From Alligator mississippiensis (lineage: Eukaryota; Chordata; Crocodylia; Alligatoridae): a stretch of 64,000 bases of DNA. The stretch spans positions 218,085,978 to 218,149,977 of the forward strand of contig NC_081828.1 of NCBI RefSeq assembly GCF_030867095.1. Direction: 5' to 3'. Positions 10,728-21,756 of this stretch are shown here, piece by piece. The position numbers and the translations under genes were made by a program. Position 1 is the stretch's first letter. Each line of letters starts with the position of its first letter. The notes beneath the pieces are model-generated. The model did not search any database. It was given only the letters and a program-made list of their open reading frames with translations, and was not told where the DNA came from.

Positions 10728-11404
10728 CACATAATGGGATTGAGATTAAAATGGAAGAGCTGTGTCCATGCCCTGTTTTTGGAAACCTGGAACTGCCCCA
10801 GATGTTGGCAAGGAGGGAGGAGGAGGACGTTCCTTGGAGCCCCGTTCTGGGGACGGGTTGTGGCAGTCGGGGCCAGCGGAGGAGCCAGGAGGGGACTGCA
10901 TCAGGGCAGTTGTCCCTGCAGAATAGGGGCACCCCTGACATCCAGAGCAGCTTGGTTCCCCTGCCGAGTCACTCGGGGGAGAAACTGTTCCAGTGCGGAG
11001 AGTGTGGGAAGAGCTTCCCGCAGAAGTCCAGCCTGGTGACGCACCGCCTGACACACACGGGCGAGCGACCCTACGTGTGCGGCGACTGCGGCCAGCGCTT
11101 CAGCTGCAGGAAGTACTTTGTGCAGCACCAGCAAATCCACTTGGAGGAGAAGCCGTACAAGTGCCCGGTGTGCGAGAAGAGTTTCAAGCAGTTCTTCAAC
11201 CTGACGGTGCACCAGTGCATGCACACAGGTGAGCGTCCCTGTGCATGCCCTGACTGCGGAAAGCACGTCAGCTGCAAGTTGTACTATGTGCTGCACTGGC
11301 GCCACCGCACCGGCAAGCGCCCCTACGTCTGCCCGCAGTGCGGCAAGTGCTTCATTCAGCAGTCTGAGCTCACCAGCCACTACCGCACCCACACCAGGGA
11401 GTGA
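10728..11404 (+). CDS. Gene A last exon: C2H2 zinc fingers
   Basis: Acceptor TTCTAG ends at 10727. The exon encodes AHNGIEIKMEELCPCP (IKME fits the sumoylation pattern), a low-complexity linker, then five C2H2 fingers starting at FQCGECGKSFPQKSS. TGERP-type linkers join them. Finger 4 has irregular histidine spacing (HWRH), so its zinc site may be poor. The frame ends at TGA 11402-11404 in an HTRE context where GER/CGA is usual. A sixth finger (YVCGQCGQSLTQQAK) continues in the same frame after the stop. From KRAB to stop the five exons total 1116 nt, an exact multiple of three. Combined with the 5' frameshift, the gene looks recently impaired. Confidence 0.85.
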
Positions 11405-11800
11405 CCCTACGTGTGTGGGCAGTGTGGACAGAGCCTCACCCAGCAAGCAAAGCTCGCCACCCACCACTGCAGCCACACCAGCTGGCAGGCCCCAGCCAGG
11501 GTGCAGCTGCAGCCTGGAGCTTGGCTTCCTGCTCCTGGAGAGGAGTCACGCCAAGAGTAAGGCTGCTGGGTGCTGTGCAGGGTAAGCTTGGCCTGGTGAG
11601 GCATCAGATGAGTAGCAGAGGGGAGACACGCTGTAAATGCCAGTGGGTGTGACAGCTGCTGCTGTTGAAAGACACATCTACTCCATCACCAGTATATGCA
11701 CACCAAGACACGACCCCTTCCAGTGTGGGGAGTGTGGAAGGAGCTTCTGCTACTCCAGTTGCTCCCTTATTCAGGGAAAGCACAGCATGGTGCAGTCACC
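11405..11800 (+). pseudogene. Decayed 3' zinc fingers of gene A
   Basis: Directly after the stop, finger six (YVCGQCGQSLTQQAKLATHH) is still readable in the same frame. At 11724-11790 a seventh is seen as PFQCGECGRSFCYSSCSLIQ then GKH, without its second histidine. They show that the ancestral gene had at least seven fingers. Confidence 0.7.
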
Positions 11801-12477
11801 CACAGTTTCCCAGAGCCTTTGGCAAAGGGTAGAGGCTGCCTGCTTGCCATGACACTGGAAAGCTAAAGGCGGCTCTGCTGTGACCGGACTGTAAATTGTG
11901 TCGGAGAGGGCAATGAGGCAAGGTGCCAGAAATGAGTGTGCAGCTGGCCGTCCTCGTCTGACAAAGCAGAAGGAGCCGAAACACCCAGCGTCTTGTACAT
12001 CAGCAGCCTCATTTTTGAGCCCTGTGAGGAGGGACCAGAATAGGGAATGACCAACCTGCTGTTGTTTAATGGTGTTGGGTGCTGCTGAATGACTCTCGGT
12101 GCCTGCCCGAGGGCTGGCTGAACTTCAGGTGTGGGTCAAGCAATGCCATGCATTTGTAAATTGGTCCAGGCCCCTTGTAAAGCTTTCACTGTTACTGTTT
12201 TGTTCTCTCATGCCTGTGCTACAGTAATGAGAATATCTGCACAAATACGTTTGTCATTTTGGTTAAGGAAAAGGGAAATGGGTACTTTGTGGATTAAAAC
12301 CCCTCCACCTTAAGAAGTTTAATTTCATGTCACTCCAGCTGCAATATTGGGGATTTAGGCTTGGCATCCAATTCATTTTTGCATGAGTGGAGGGCAGTTA
12401 ATATAGAAGTGCACTGCATATATGACAAGATGATTGTCTCGAGCATCCAAAATAGGGCTGAGAACTTATTAGAGCAA

Positions 12478-12483
12478 AATAAA
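12478..12483 (+). terminator. Candidate poly(A) signal of gene A
   Basis: AATAAA about 1.07 kb after the stop, in the expected orientation. A G/T-rich stretch follows. No transcript evidence can be seen. Confidence 0.35.
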
Positions 12484-12499
12484 TGTTGGCTTCATTAAG

Positions 12500-13348
12500 C
12501 ATCTCCTTCTCTTCAACAAAGAGCAGGGATGTCTGCAATGGGTGCTGTCTAATCTGCCCTACGCTTTAGAGGAAGAATGAGGGGAAAGACAGGGTTGTTG
12601 GAGGTAAGGCAAAGGGCACAATGAACCTCTGAATGCCTCTGAGTGGTTCTTGCAGTCTGTTTGGTTTGATGCCAGTCTGATTTATCTCATGGGAAGTTTG
12701 CACAGATGGTGCAGGTTCCCCGATATACCTTTGAAGCTCAGCGGAGACTCCACTAATGGCTCTGGCACTTTTCAGTGTGAACCCGGGGGTTTCTGTGTTC
12801 TTTTCCATAAAAACATGTGAGGTTGCTTTTTACCATATGCCTCCTTGCAGAGAGAGGACACCTGGGAGCATCTTGTCTAGGGAAAGTTGAAAGACTTTTT
12901 TCTCTTGCTTCACAGAGTATTTCCTCTCCTGGTAAACCAGCGTTTTCTACGGCAGTTTTCATACTAAGAAGTTTGTGTTTCGTATGTACGTGCTGGCATA
13001 TCGCATGCATTCCCACAGGTGACCGAGCTTAATCCTGCGATCGCTGGACGTACCTGAGGACACGGCTCGGACGCGTTCTGTGCGAGCACGTGTGAATCCC
13101 AGACCTGAAAGGGAGGTGCTGCATTGGGGTTAGTTTAGCAGGGTTTTTTTCCCTCGGGGATCTTGAGTCAAGTTAAATCCTTCTGGGCCCCAGACAGGGA
13201 GGGACACAGAGCTCTGACATGCACAAATGTTGGCCTTGCCCTGCTGTGCAAGTATTAGAAGAAATTCACCTTCTTGGTAGCGCTCCACCGAGTCTCCGAA
13301 GGCTGCATGTGTGTGATAGCGAAAGCCTTATTAGCGATGACTCGGCTG
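12500..13348. other. No gene seen
   Basis: Unique-looking sequence between gene A and the AT-rich satellite. No exon, RNA gene or known repeat recognised. Confidence 0.4.
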
Positions 13349-14531
13349 TATTAATTTATACTAAACTGCATACTATATGTATAGTACTAAACTGTGTACT
13401 ATACTGTATTAATTTATACTAAACTGTGTACTATACTGTATAATAAACTGTGTACTAAACTGCATACTATACTGTACTAATTTGTACTAAACTGCATACT
13501 ATACTGTACTAATTTATACTAAACTGCATACTATACTGTATAGTACTAAACTGTGTACTAAACTGCATACTATACTGTATTAATTTATACTAAACTGCAT
13601 ACTATACTGTATAGTACTAAACTGTGTACTATACTGTATTAATTTATACTAAACTGCATACTATACTGTACTAATTTATACTAAACTGCATACTATACTG
13701 TATAGTACTAAACTGTGTACTATACTGTATTAATTTATACTAAACTGTGTACTATACTGTATAATAAACTGTGTACTAAACTGTGTACTATACTGTATAA
13801 TAAACTGTGTACTAAACTGCATACTATACTGTATTAATTTATACTAAACTGCATACTATACTGTATAGTACTAAACTGTGTACTATACTGTATTAATTTA
13901 TACTAAACTGTGTACTATACTGTATAATAAACTGTGTACTAAACTGCATACTATACTGTATTAATTTATACTAAACTGCATACTATACTGTATAGTACTA
14001 AACTGTGTACTATACTGTATTTATACTAAACTGTGTACTATACTGTATAATAAACTGTGTACTAAACTGCATACTATACTGTATTAATTTATACTAAACT
14101 GCATACTATACTGTATTGTACTAAATTGTGTACTAAACTGCATACTATACTGTATTAATTTATACTAAACTGCATACTATACTGTACTAATTTATACTAA
14201 ACTGCATACTATACTGTATAATACTAAACTGCGTACTATACTGTATACATACTATACTGTACTAATTTATACTAAACTGCGTACTATACTGTATAATACT
14301 AAACTGCGTACTATACTGTATACATACTATACTGTACTAATTTATACTAAACTGTGTACTATACTGTATAGTACTAAACTGTGTACTATACTGTATTAAT
14401 TTATACTAAACTGCATACTATACTGTATAGTACTAAACTGCGTACTATACTGTATTAATTTATACTAAACTGCATACTATACTGTATAGTACTAAACTGT
14501 GTACTATACTGTATTAGTTTATACTAAACTG
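13349..14531. repeat. AT-rich minisatellite, 1.2 kb
   Basis: The block is an array of two alternating words, TATACTAAACTG(CA/TG)TACT and ATACTGTA(T/C)TAATTTA. Some units add a TAGTACTAAACTGTG or a TAATAAACTGTG segment, so the higher-order spacing varies (about 30-70 bp). TACTATACTGTATAGTA is nearly self-complementary and recurs many times. There are no unique spacers, so it is not a CRISPR array. Confidence 0.95.
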
Positions 14532-15240
14532 ACGTCTGGATATATTATCCGAGGAGCACGTCATTTCTTGGTGCCTGTTGTTGCCTTCCTCACGCATATT
14601 CTTCTGGGCCTTTCGCACGTCTGCTGGACGGAGCTCAGGGACCGTTGAGTGCATTTAAATTGTTGTCTGTACTGGAGATGCTCTAGTGACAATATTATTA
14701 TAATAAATGATAACAGCAAAATAACAAGCTCGCTTGAAATGAAATATTTAACACGACCGCGACCCCAAATTGATTTCCGTGTGCTCTGCATCCGTTTGAA
14801 TACAAGCTTTGCACAAAACACTTGAAGCTTTCCTTCCCCTTGCGTAGTCGGACCACAGCGGCAGGGGCGGATGCGACGCGGGGAGCATCGAACCGCACAC
14901 CGTAGGGTGGATGCCGGAGAATAGGGTCTCTCTTGATTGGGTTGAAAGAAACGTCTCAACCTTTGTGTTGAATTACCACGATTAGATCTATCATCTGTTC
15001 ATGTACCCAGTCCCGTGGCTGGAAACCTGCCTCCACCCGCTCCTGCAGCAATGAGTTCCGCGAGTTAAAGTATTTGTGAAGTTTTAAACCGACCTCCCAC
15101 CCCGGTCTCGATGCCCACATCCCTGCGATGTTGATTTTGGGGACAGCTAAAGAGAGAGCAGGGATGGCAGCAAGTGCAAAGCCGGTGCTGGGCAGGGGGC
15201 TGGAGGAAGGGGCACCGCTGAGCCTCACCAGGGCTTCAGG
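14532..15240. other. Intergenic flank before the CpG island
   Basis: No exon or RNA gene recognised. The sequence turns GC-rich from about 15.1 kb. Confidence 0.4.
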
Positions 15241-15631
15241 ACTACATTCCCCAGCATGCCCCGCGCCTCCCGGGTTCCCGCGCTTCTCTCAACTCCATGC
15301 GATTGTCCAATCAGAGACAGGCCCTGCCTGCTACCGGCCAATGGGAGGGGACGTTTCAGAGCTACGCTCTTTCTTCCGGGGGGAGGCCGTTAGATGAGTG
15401 ATTGATAGGGCGAGGGAGCCAATCCGAAAGCGGAGGCGGCCAAGAGGTTGGCCAATCAGAGGGGAGACGGAAGCACTTCAGAATACGAGGGAGAGTGCCG
15501 GCGCGCGCCGCTTCTGATTGGCCGCCGGCCTCGCGCGCTCTCCTGCGTTCACCCAGTTCGGCCTCCTCCCATTGGTGGGTGGTGCTGCGGGAGGGGGCGG
15601 GGCGGAGGAAGATGGCCGCTGGCCGGAGGAG
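15241..15631 (+). promoter_or_regulatory. CpG-island promoter of the THAP-KRAB gene
   Basis: ACTACATTCCCCAGCATGC at 15241-15259 is a close match to the ZNF143/THAP11 site (ACTACAATTCCCAGCATGC). Six CCAAT or inverted ATTGG boxes follow (about 15308, 15339, 15419, 15452, 15518, 15571), a strong NF-Y pattern. AAGATGGCCGC at 15609-15619 matches YY1, which often sits just downstream of a start site. A donor G|GTGAGA follows 15631, so a first exon probably ends there. The small frame MAAGRRR opened at 15612 is probably untranslated or an upstream ORF. The nearest downstream gene is the THAP exon at 17333. Confidence 0.7.
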
Positions 15632-15688
15632 GTGAGAGGGCCTCGTGCAGCGCCTCCGCGAGGGGCTGCCAGGGAGGAGGCTCCTCTT

Positions 15689-16156
15689 CCCACAATGCAC
15701 TGGGGGTGTCGACTGGGGGGACCCCATAATGCACCGGGGCGCCGGGCTGGGGGTTCCCCATAATGCACTAGGGCCAGGGGTAGGAGGGGGGCTGTAACCC
15801 CCGCCCCGTAATGTACTGGGGGTAGAGTGTGTGGGGTATATTCCCCCATAATGCACTGGGGGTAGAGTGTGTGGGGTATATTCCCCCATAATGCACTGGG
15901 GGTAGAGTGTGTGGGGTATATTCCCCCATAATGCACTGGGGCCAGGGGTAGGAGGTGTGTGTTGGGGGGCTACATTCCCTCATAATGCCCTGGGGTCAGA
16001 GGTAGGGCGGTGTGTGGGGAGTGGGGGCTTTGCTCCCCCACAATGCACTGGGGCAGGAATATTGTGTGTGCTGGTGATGGGGGGGCCACATTTCCCCCAC
16101 AGTGCACTGGGGTGGATTGCTGGGGCTGGTGCGTGTTCCCCCAGAATGCACTGGGG
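15689..16156. promoter_or_regulatory. Array of about eleven ZNF143/SPH-like motifs
   Basis: The near-palindromic word CCCCATAATGCACTGGGG, or one- to three-base variants, recurs at about 15689, 15721, 15755, 15807, 15843, 15883, 15923, 15977, 16035, 16094 and 16138. It fits most of the SPH/SBS consensus bound by ZNF143 (CCCANNATGCAYYG core). Three units around 15.83-15.95 kb are a perfect 40-bp tandem repeat, with GGTAGAGTGTGTGGGGTATA between motifs. Elsewhere only the motif is conserved and the spacers differ. It lies just inside the first intron, or downstream of the start, of the THAP-KRAB gene. Confidence 0.75.
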
Positions 16157-16159
16157 CAG

Positions 16160-17332
16160 AGCTGGCTGCAGGGGCGACTGGTGCTTGCTGAGTTGGGGGG
16201 GCACTTGCCCCCCCGCAGTCAGTGCCGTAAGGGGGGGGGGGGGGCTGGCTGTTGGGTGCCCCAGCGCTCTCAGGGGTGCACAGGCATCCCCGTGCGCCCC
16301 CTGCGCGGTGCCGCTGGCTGGCTGCGCTGGCCTGTAGCGCCCCGGGGCTTGCTTGCTTCTCCCCCGTAACGTGTTGGGTTGCTGGAGCTGGGTCCCGTAC
16401 CCCTACGGCCGGATAAACCCGAATGGGAAGCGCCCTGCGGTGGCTGCCCACGTGCTCCCCGTGCCAGAAAACGCTGGGATGGTGCTCTCCTCTTCTGTGC
16501 CGCCAGGCCGAGATGGAGAGAAAAACACTGGTCATGCATGTGGTATCGAGACTGGCCAAGCGAGTCCTTCCCAGAAAGGCGTATAACTCAGAACCAGGGC
16601 TGGCAACGCTTCTGGTTCCACCTGCGCAGGGTATCTGTTTCCAAAATAGACCTTAGGACGCTTTCTTCCCAGTTCCTTTTACCGCAGCACCCCCCTCCCC
16701 TGCGTAACGGGAACCAACGTGATGCATTCACCACAGCTCCCTTTCCGCTAGGACAGGCTTGTGACCCTCCAAAGGTCCCCTCCTCCCGGCCACTGGATAT
16801 CCCAGATGTCCCCTGAGACCCTCTTCGTTTTCCAACCAGTATGATGCTCCACTGAGCGAGCCCCTCTTCGTTTGCTGACCAGTGCTCTGCTCCACAGTTT
16901 CACATCATGTTCCCGCCGTCGCTGTAACTCTAATGTGGAATTCATTCCTGTTCGGAGAACGACAGACCTATTAACACGCGCCCTGATTCATCACATGTAA
17001 ATGATAATATTTGGACAGGGATGGTCCTGCCTTGAGCAGCAAAGGGTTGATTTGGGTAACTTCTTGACTTTCTTTCTAGTTCTTGCGTGTATGGTCTGTG
17101 ATTCTGTGTGCATGCTTAGGCAGCGAGCATGTTAAAACATGGAAGATCGACATAGTAATAATGGCTAGGTTGGTTTAAAAAGAATATGTTTGGGAGATGT
17201 ATTTCGTTTAATTTTTCTCTGTGTTTTTCAGATGTCGACTATTTTAAGATCCCTTTGTGCCCGTGTCGAGGTCTGGCTCCTCCAAGATTAGCATTTTCTT
17301 TTTGATGAATTGAATCTCTTCCTTTTTTACAG
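16160..17332 (+). other. First intron of the THAP-KRAB gene
   Basis: Contains a long G run near 16230 and otherwise no recognised feature. The next acceptor is TTTTTTACAG at 17332. Confidence 0.4.
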
Positions 17333-17808
17333 AGATGCATGTATCTGCTGCTCTTAGTAGAAAGCAGTAGTTGATCAGAAACTCTCGAAACACACCTCTT
17401 AATATATTATTTTAAAATTTGCCTCCACGGCTCCTTTTGACAATGGTGTATTGCTCAGCTTTGAACTGTCAGAATGCAACGAGCGGGGTGTATAAGAACA
17501 GTTCTGTTACCTTCTATGGTTTTCCTTTACAAAACAAACCTCTCTTGAAGCAATGGATTCACAACATGGGTCGGGATATGGGAACTCCTTCTAAGCATCA
17601 ACGACTGTGTTCGAAACACTTTGAGGACAGTTCTTTCGAAATCGATCCCCTAAAAATTAGGAAAAATAGGCGCTTATTGAAAGAGGCCGTCCCCAAAAAA
17701 TTCATTTTGGATGAAGATGGAAACTGGTTAGTTGGAACACCTCGAAGTTTCTGTGGTGCAGTAAGCAATAAAACTCGAAAACGAATCCGGAATCCTGAAA
17801 GTTTGAAG
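17333..17808 (+). CDS. Gene B exon: THAP zinc-dependent DNA-binding domain
   Basis: The acceptor ends at 17332 and the donor AAG|GTAATT follows 17808. Coding starts at ATG 17443 (A at -3, G at +4, in-frame TAA upstream at 17413) and gives 122 residues. It is a full THAP domain: C4 and C9 (MVYCSALNC), P28, W38, the QRLCSKHF pair C56/H59, then F65 and AVPKKF at 82-87 in place of the usual AVPTIF box. A basic tail (SNKTRKRIRNPESLK) follows and could act as a nuclear signal. The exon ends in phase 0, exactly as a DUF3669 exon does before KRAB, so it can splice in frame to the KRAB exon at 19603. The canonical relatives have DUF3669 here instead. Confidence 0.88.
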
Positions 17809-19602
17809 GTAATTTAAATGTTTGCTACTTTACTTCGCTTCTTGTAGATTAGGAAAGCACAATAAGTGCTTTGATAGGATTTACTTAGGGAAACCCTAGA
17901 TGTTGTAGGAAATAAAAAGGATGTTGGCAATGCAGTGGATGTTGTTTTTCCTTCTGAGTGGTACTGAATGGACGTGTGGCACGGAGCATATGGTAGCAAA
18001 CATCTGGCTAACATTAAAAATGGCTTTGGTACTCTCTTTACCATGTACCACCTTGGAGAATTGTGTTCTGTCTGCGTCTCAGTTTCTGTCTGGAGTTAGT
18101 TGGACACTGTATTCTTCTTCCCTTCATGCTCTAAGATAAATCCTGACCCTGCAAACTTGTAGTCATGTGAGAAAGCACTCCTTTCCTTGTGTGTATCTAA
18201 CTTCATTTGATTTCAGTCAGATGGCTGGTTGGTGAGATGGCTTTTGCACCATGTCTGGGGGCTCTGTTACCAGTTTCTGTCCAGCTCTGTTTCCTGCGTA
18301 TTGGTTTGGGCCCATGGTCTGTTTTAGGGCCAGATCTTACAAACCCTAACTGGAATGGTGCATACATTGCTAAGTCTGTTCACAGGAGTAAAAGGAAATA
18401 TTCAAGTGACCACAGGTTTATAGAATTGGGTCTCTGGGTTGTACAGTTGACAAAGTTTGTGAAGCTGCTAAATACATTTGGGTGAAAGGCAGAGTGTCCA
18501 TTCATAATGTTACCATGAGAACAGTAATACTTGCTGGGCAAATATTGATGCAACTTCATGTCAATTGTGTCCTTAACTTTTAAATTAATTGTTAAAAAAG
18601 TGTTTACAGACTTAATGTAAATAATGCAGTCCTTGATATACTAGTCTTGAATTAACATGTGTATCTTAATTGACTAAATCCCATGTTTGTGACTTCAGGA
18701 GCAAAAACATTGACAACAGTGTCATCAGAAATTGCTTAAACTGTTGGACGTGTGTTGGAATTGAGCAAGATTTAAGGCCAGAGAAACATTTCATCTCTGG
18801 AAAGTGAAAGAGGCAGCTGACGAGCATGTCATCTACCACACTACATGCAGCTTTAGCTGTCTCAAAGACAGCAGGATCTAGATGAGTTGGAGGGAATGCA
18901 GAGAAGAGCAACAAAATAGACTAAAAATTTGGAAGGTGTAAAAGAACTGAAACATGTCTTTTTAAAGGGTGAAGCTATAGCTGTCTATTGATTTTTAAAG
19001 AGAGAAACATTAAGGAGTTAGGAAGCTATTCATGGGGGTATAACTAGGGGTACACAACTGTAAAAGAACAAAGAAAAACGTAGATTATTAGAGAGAGAAA
19101 TCCTGGCAGTGAGATCTATTAGGCTGCCATTGTGTACTAGCTTGAGTAGACAAGAAAGCATTGAATAACATATTGAGGAGACCAAGGCAGACAAGGTTCT
19201 TTGGGTACATGAGATATCTTTTATTAGACTAACGAAATAGTTGGAACAATTGTTCTTTGCGAGCTTTCGGGCACAAACACCCATCTTTAGGCATAGGGAG
19301 AGTATGTCCTTAGACCAACATGGCTACAACCAGCAACCCTTGAACAGAACAAGTGCATTGACTTGGACCAAATAAGATTTTAAAGTCTTTTCTGCTTTTT
19401 TTCCTGATGGTTTTCAATGTGGGAGGATGTTGTTTTAGAGGCGAGGAGTGCTATTTTGAAACAGGCACAGAAAAAGCAGTCAAGATTTCTCTGAAACACC
19501 TGCCAGATATGTATATTTAGAAAACTCAGCAACAGGGAGCTTGCACTTGTCAGGATGTAACTGATGCAAGTGATTCTGAGTATTTAACACTCTTTATTCC
19601 AG
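17809..19602 (+). other. Gene B intron
   Basis: 19170-19350 contains an interspersed repeat with TCTTTTATTAGACTAACGAA, GAGCTTTCGGGCACAAACAC and CCAACATGGCTACAACCAGC. Related words occur at 52430-52560 and 56360-56430. The rest is unremarkable. Confidence 0.5.
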
Positions 19603-19717
19603 GTCCCGGGAGCATTTGATGATGTTGCAGCCCACGAGGGGAAGAACTTAGAAGCGTGGCAGAAAGAGCTTTACAAGAAAGTGATAAAGGATAATTATGA
19701 ATCCATCATTTCACTTG
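19603..19717 (+). CDS. Gene B exon: divergent KRAB A-box
   Basis: Acceptor TTCCAG ends at 19602, donor G|GTAAAG follows 19717. It encodes 38 residues plus one base: VPGAFDDVAAHEGKNLEAWQ then KELYKKVIKDNYESIISL. Compared with gene A (42 residues) it lacks four residues around YFNEQEW, so the core that contacts the co-repressor is damaged, while WQKELYK and the tail are kept. Entry in phase 0 and exit in phase 1 are as in gene A. Repression through KRAB is therefore doubtful; the exon may serve mainly as a linker. Confidence 0.82.
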
Positions 19718-20445
19718 GTAAAGGTCAGTTTTCCTTCACTTACCGGAAGCTGAGCGATCAGTGTCGTTTCTGTACTGGTTCTTATCCAACCATTATTCCT
19801 AAATCCTCCAATTTTAATCAGTTCTTCTGTGCTTCAGGTACCTTGTGAAAAAAAGGTCAAACCCCGGTCAAAGAAGGTTGAAAGGCACACAGTTGTGTCT
19901 CTAATACTTCCCTTTCTGCTGATTCCTGCTCTGGGTATTACCTTTATTTTGTGTATGTCCACCCCTGTGTATACAAATGTTATTTCCACATGTGATTTCG
20001 GTGGAACACTCCCTAGTTAAAGGGTGTTGTAAGGATAAAGGGTTTAAATCTTTGCCTGTGGTGTGTTTTTTTTATTTTTATTTTTTAAATTTACTGGTTC
20101 CTTTTTGGTCCTCATACATTTATGTGGAAGATCTTTACTAAATATGACCTGCATGTTCTTTGAGTCTTTCTGAACCCTTTCATGGGTTTTTCAGTCCTTA
20201 TAAGAATTTAAACCATGTTTGTTTCTCGTTGCAGTTTGTCTTTTGGGTACATCTGCAGTAGTTCACAGGGTTTCCAGAGAAACAGTAACGTCAAAACCCT
20301 GTGGCTTGTTAATCTGGCAGCTGTAATTTGAGCTGCTCCTAGTTTAATTTTTTTTTTCCCTGCTGTACTTGCATTTCTTGTAATCCACTGCTGTATTTCT
20401 TATACCTGCCAATGTCACCAGCAGACGAGGCAGGGGTTTAACAGG

Positions 20446-20893
20446 CAACAGGGTGCGTCTGCGCATTCATTAATGTGCTTTAGGTAACGTACATTAGCTG
20501 AAGAGCATGGGACATTTTTACATGCATTTCCAATGCAGTGCCAGGCACTTCTAATTAGCGAGCCATGCTAATTAAAAGCACCTGCACGTCATGCGTGGCT
20601 CCGCCCTGAGAAAATGGCAGTGGTGCGCTTTGAACTAAAGCACATCAAATATGTTTTATTTCAAAGTGCACTGCTGCCGTTGTCTCAGCGTGGAGATGCA
20701 TCGTGCTGCTGACACACGTGATGCACAAGGCTCCAGCAGACTTGATTGAGTCTACTCTGACACGCTGGATTTCCAGCGCATTGGAGCAGGCTCCCCGCAC
20801 GTGTGTAAGTGCCTACAGGTTTTTGTGATGCTTTAATGAACATTAACATAGGCTAATACACATTAAAGCGCATGTGGAGATGTGCCCACCAAC
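20446..20893. mobile_element. MITE-like DNA element with terminal inverted repeats
   Basis: The left end GGGTGCGTCTGCGCATTCAT and the right end, read in reverse as GGGCACATCTCCACATGCGC, are imperfect inverted repeats. Both are followed inward by (T)TAATGTG words. About 450 bp, no open frame. Related ends are seen at 4.2-4.56 kb and 58.98-59.17 kb. Target duplication and superfamily were not resolved. Confidence 0.55.
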
Positions 20894-21654
20894 TCCTTGA
20901 CTACACAGCCATGATTTGCCACCAGAGCTCTTTCCATCCTGTGCAATAAGGGACGGGTGGCATGGAAAAAATAGTGTAGCATAATTAAAGAGGGCAGCGT
21001 AGTGTATCCACTTACCAGTAGAAATGTTGAGTCTCTTGTTGCATAACATGGAATTGTTAGAGCTTCTCAATGAAATGCTTCAAGGAATTTTTTTTTTTTT
21101 TGAATATAACAAAACAGTGTCTATTTACCTCGTTTTTTTCTGAGAAATGGCTAGACCATTTTCACTGAAACTTTACAGTAAAATTCAGCATGGGGCCAAC
21201 ACTTGGCATGGAAATTTCAGCACAAACCATTACATTTTGGCAAAATTATAAGCACCTGGAAATAGGATCTTATAATGGAAAGTGTGAGGCAGCTTTAAGC
21301 ATAACTGTTGCTAAGTATATCACTTGTAGTAAGAGGTGTGGTAGAGATTACAGTACAGGAAAACTTGTGTCTGCTTGGCCTGCAGAGGGCAGTTATGTCA
21401 GCCAAGGCAAAGCTTAAATTGGTCTCGCTTGCTTTTTCCTGTGGATGTCAGAGCCCCTGGTTTTTAATAGAAATTCCTGAAAACATGAGATAAGGCAGAA
21501 ATAAACTGCAGGTCTTATCAGCCAGAAAAGTGAACAGACTGACAGAAGGCCAACTTAAACACTTGCTCAGAGTACCCGCCACCTAATTATGTAGCATTTT
21601 TTTCTGCTTTCATAATAACTATGATTAAATCCCCATAATATATTCTTTGTTCAG

Positions 21655-21756
21655 ACTATTCCGTTTCCAAAAATTACATGCAGGCACGAGAAGAGCTGCA
21701 TGTGAGGGATCGGCAGGACTCCGATGAAAGAGAAATTCCTATGACTCCTAATACAG
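21655..21756 (+). CDS. Gene B exon: linker (DYSVSK segment)
   Basis: Acceptor TTCAG ends at 21654, donor CAG|GTGAGT follows 21756. It encodes YSVSKNYMQAREELHVRD and then RQDSDEREIPMTPNT, homologous to the gene A exon at 8133 (YSVSKPDIL...[12 protein letters not shown]). Length 102 nt, phases 1/1. Gene B keeps one such linker where gene A has three. Confidence 0.85.

Noticed and set aside
13349-14531. CRISPR-like repeat array
   Set aside because: Repeats run into each other without unique spacers of constant length, and the genome is vertebrate. It is a minisatellite.
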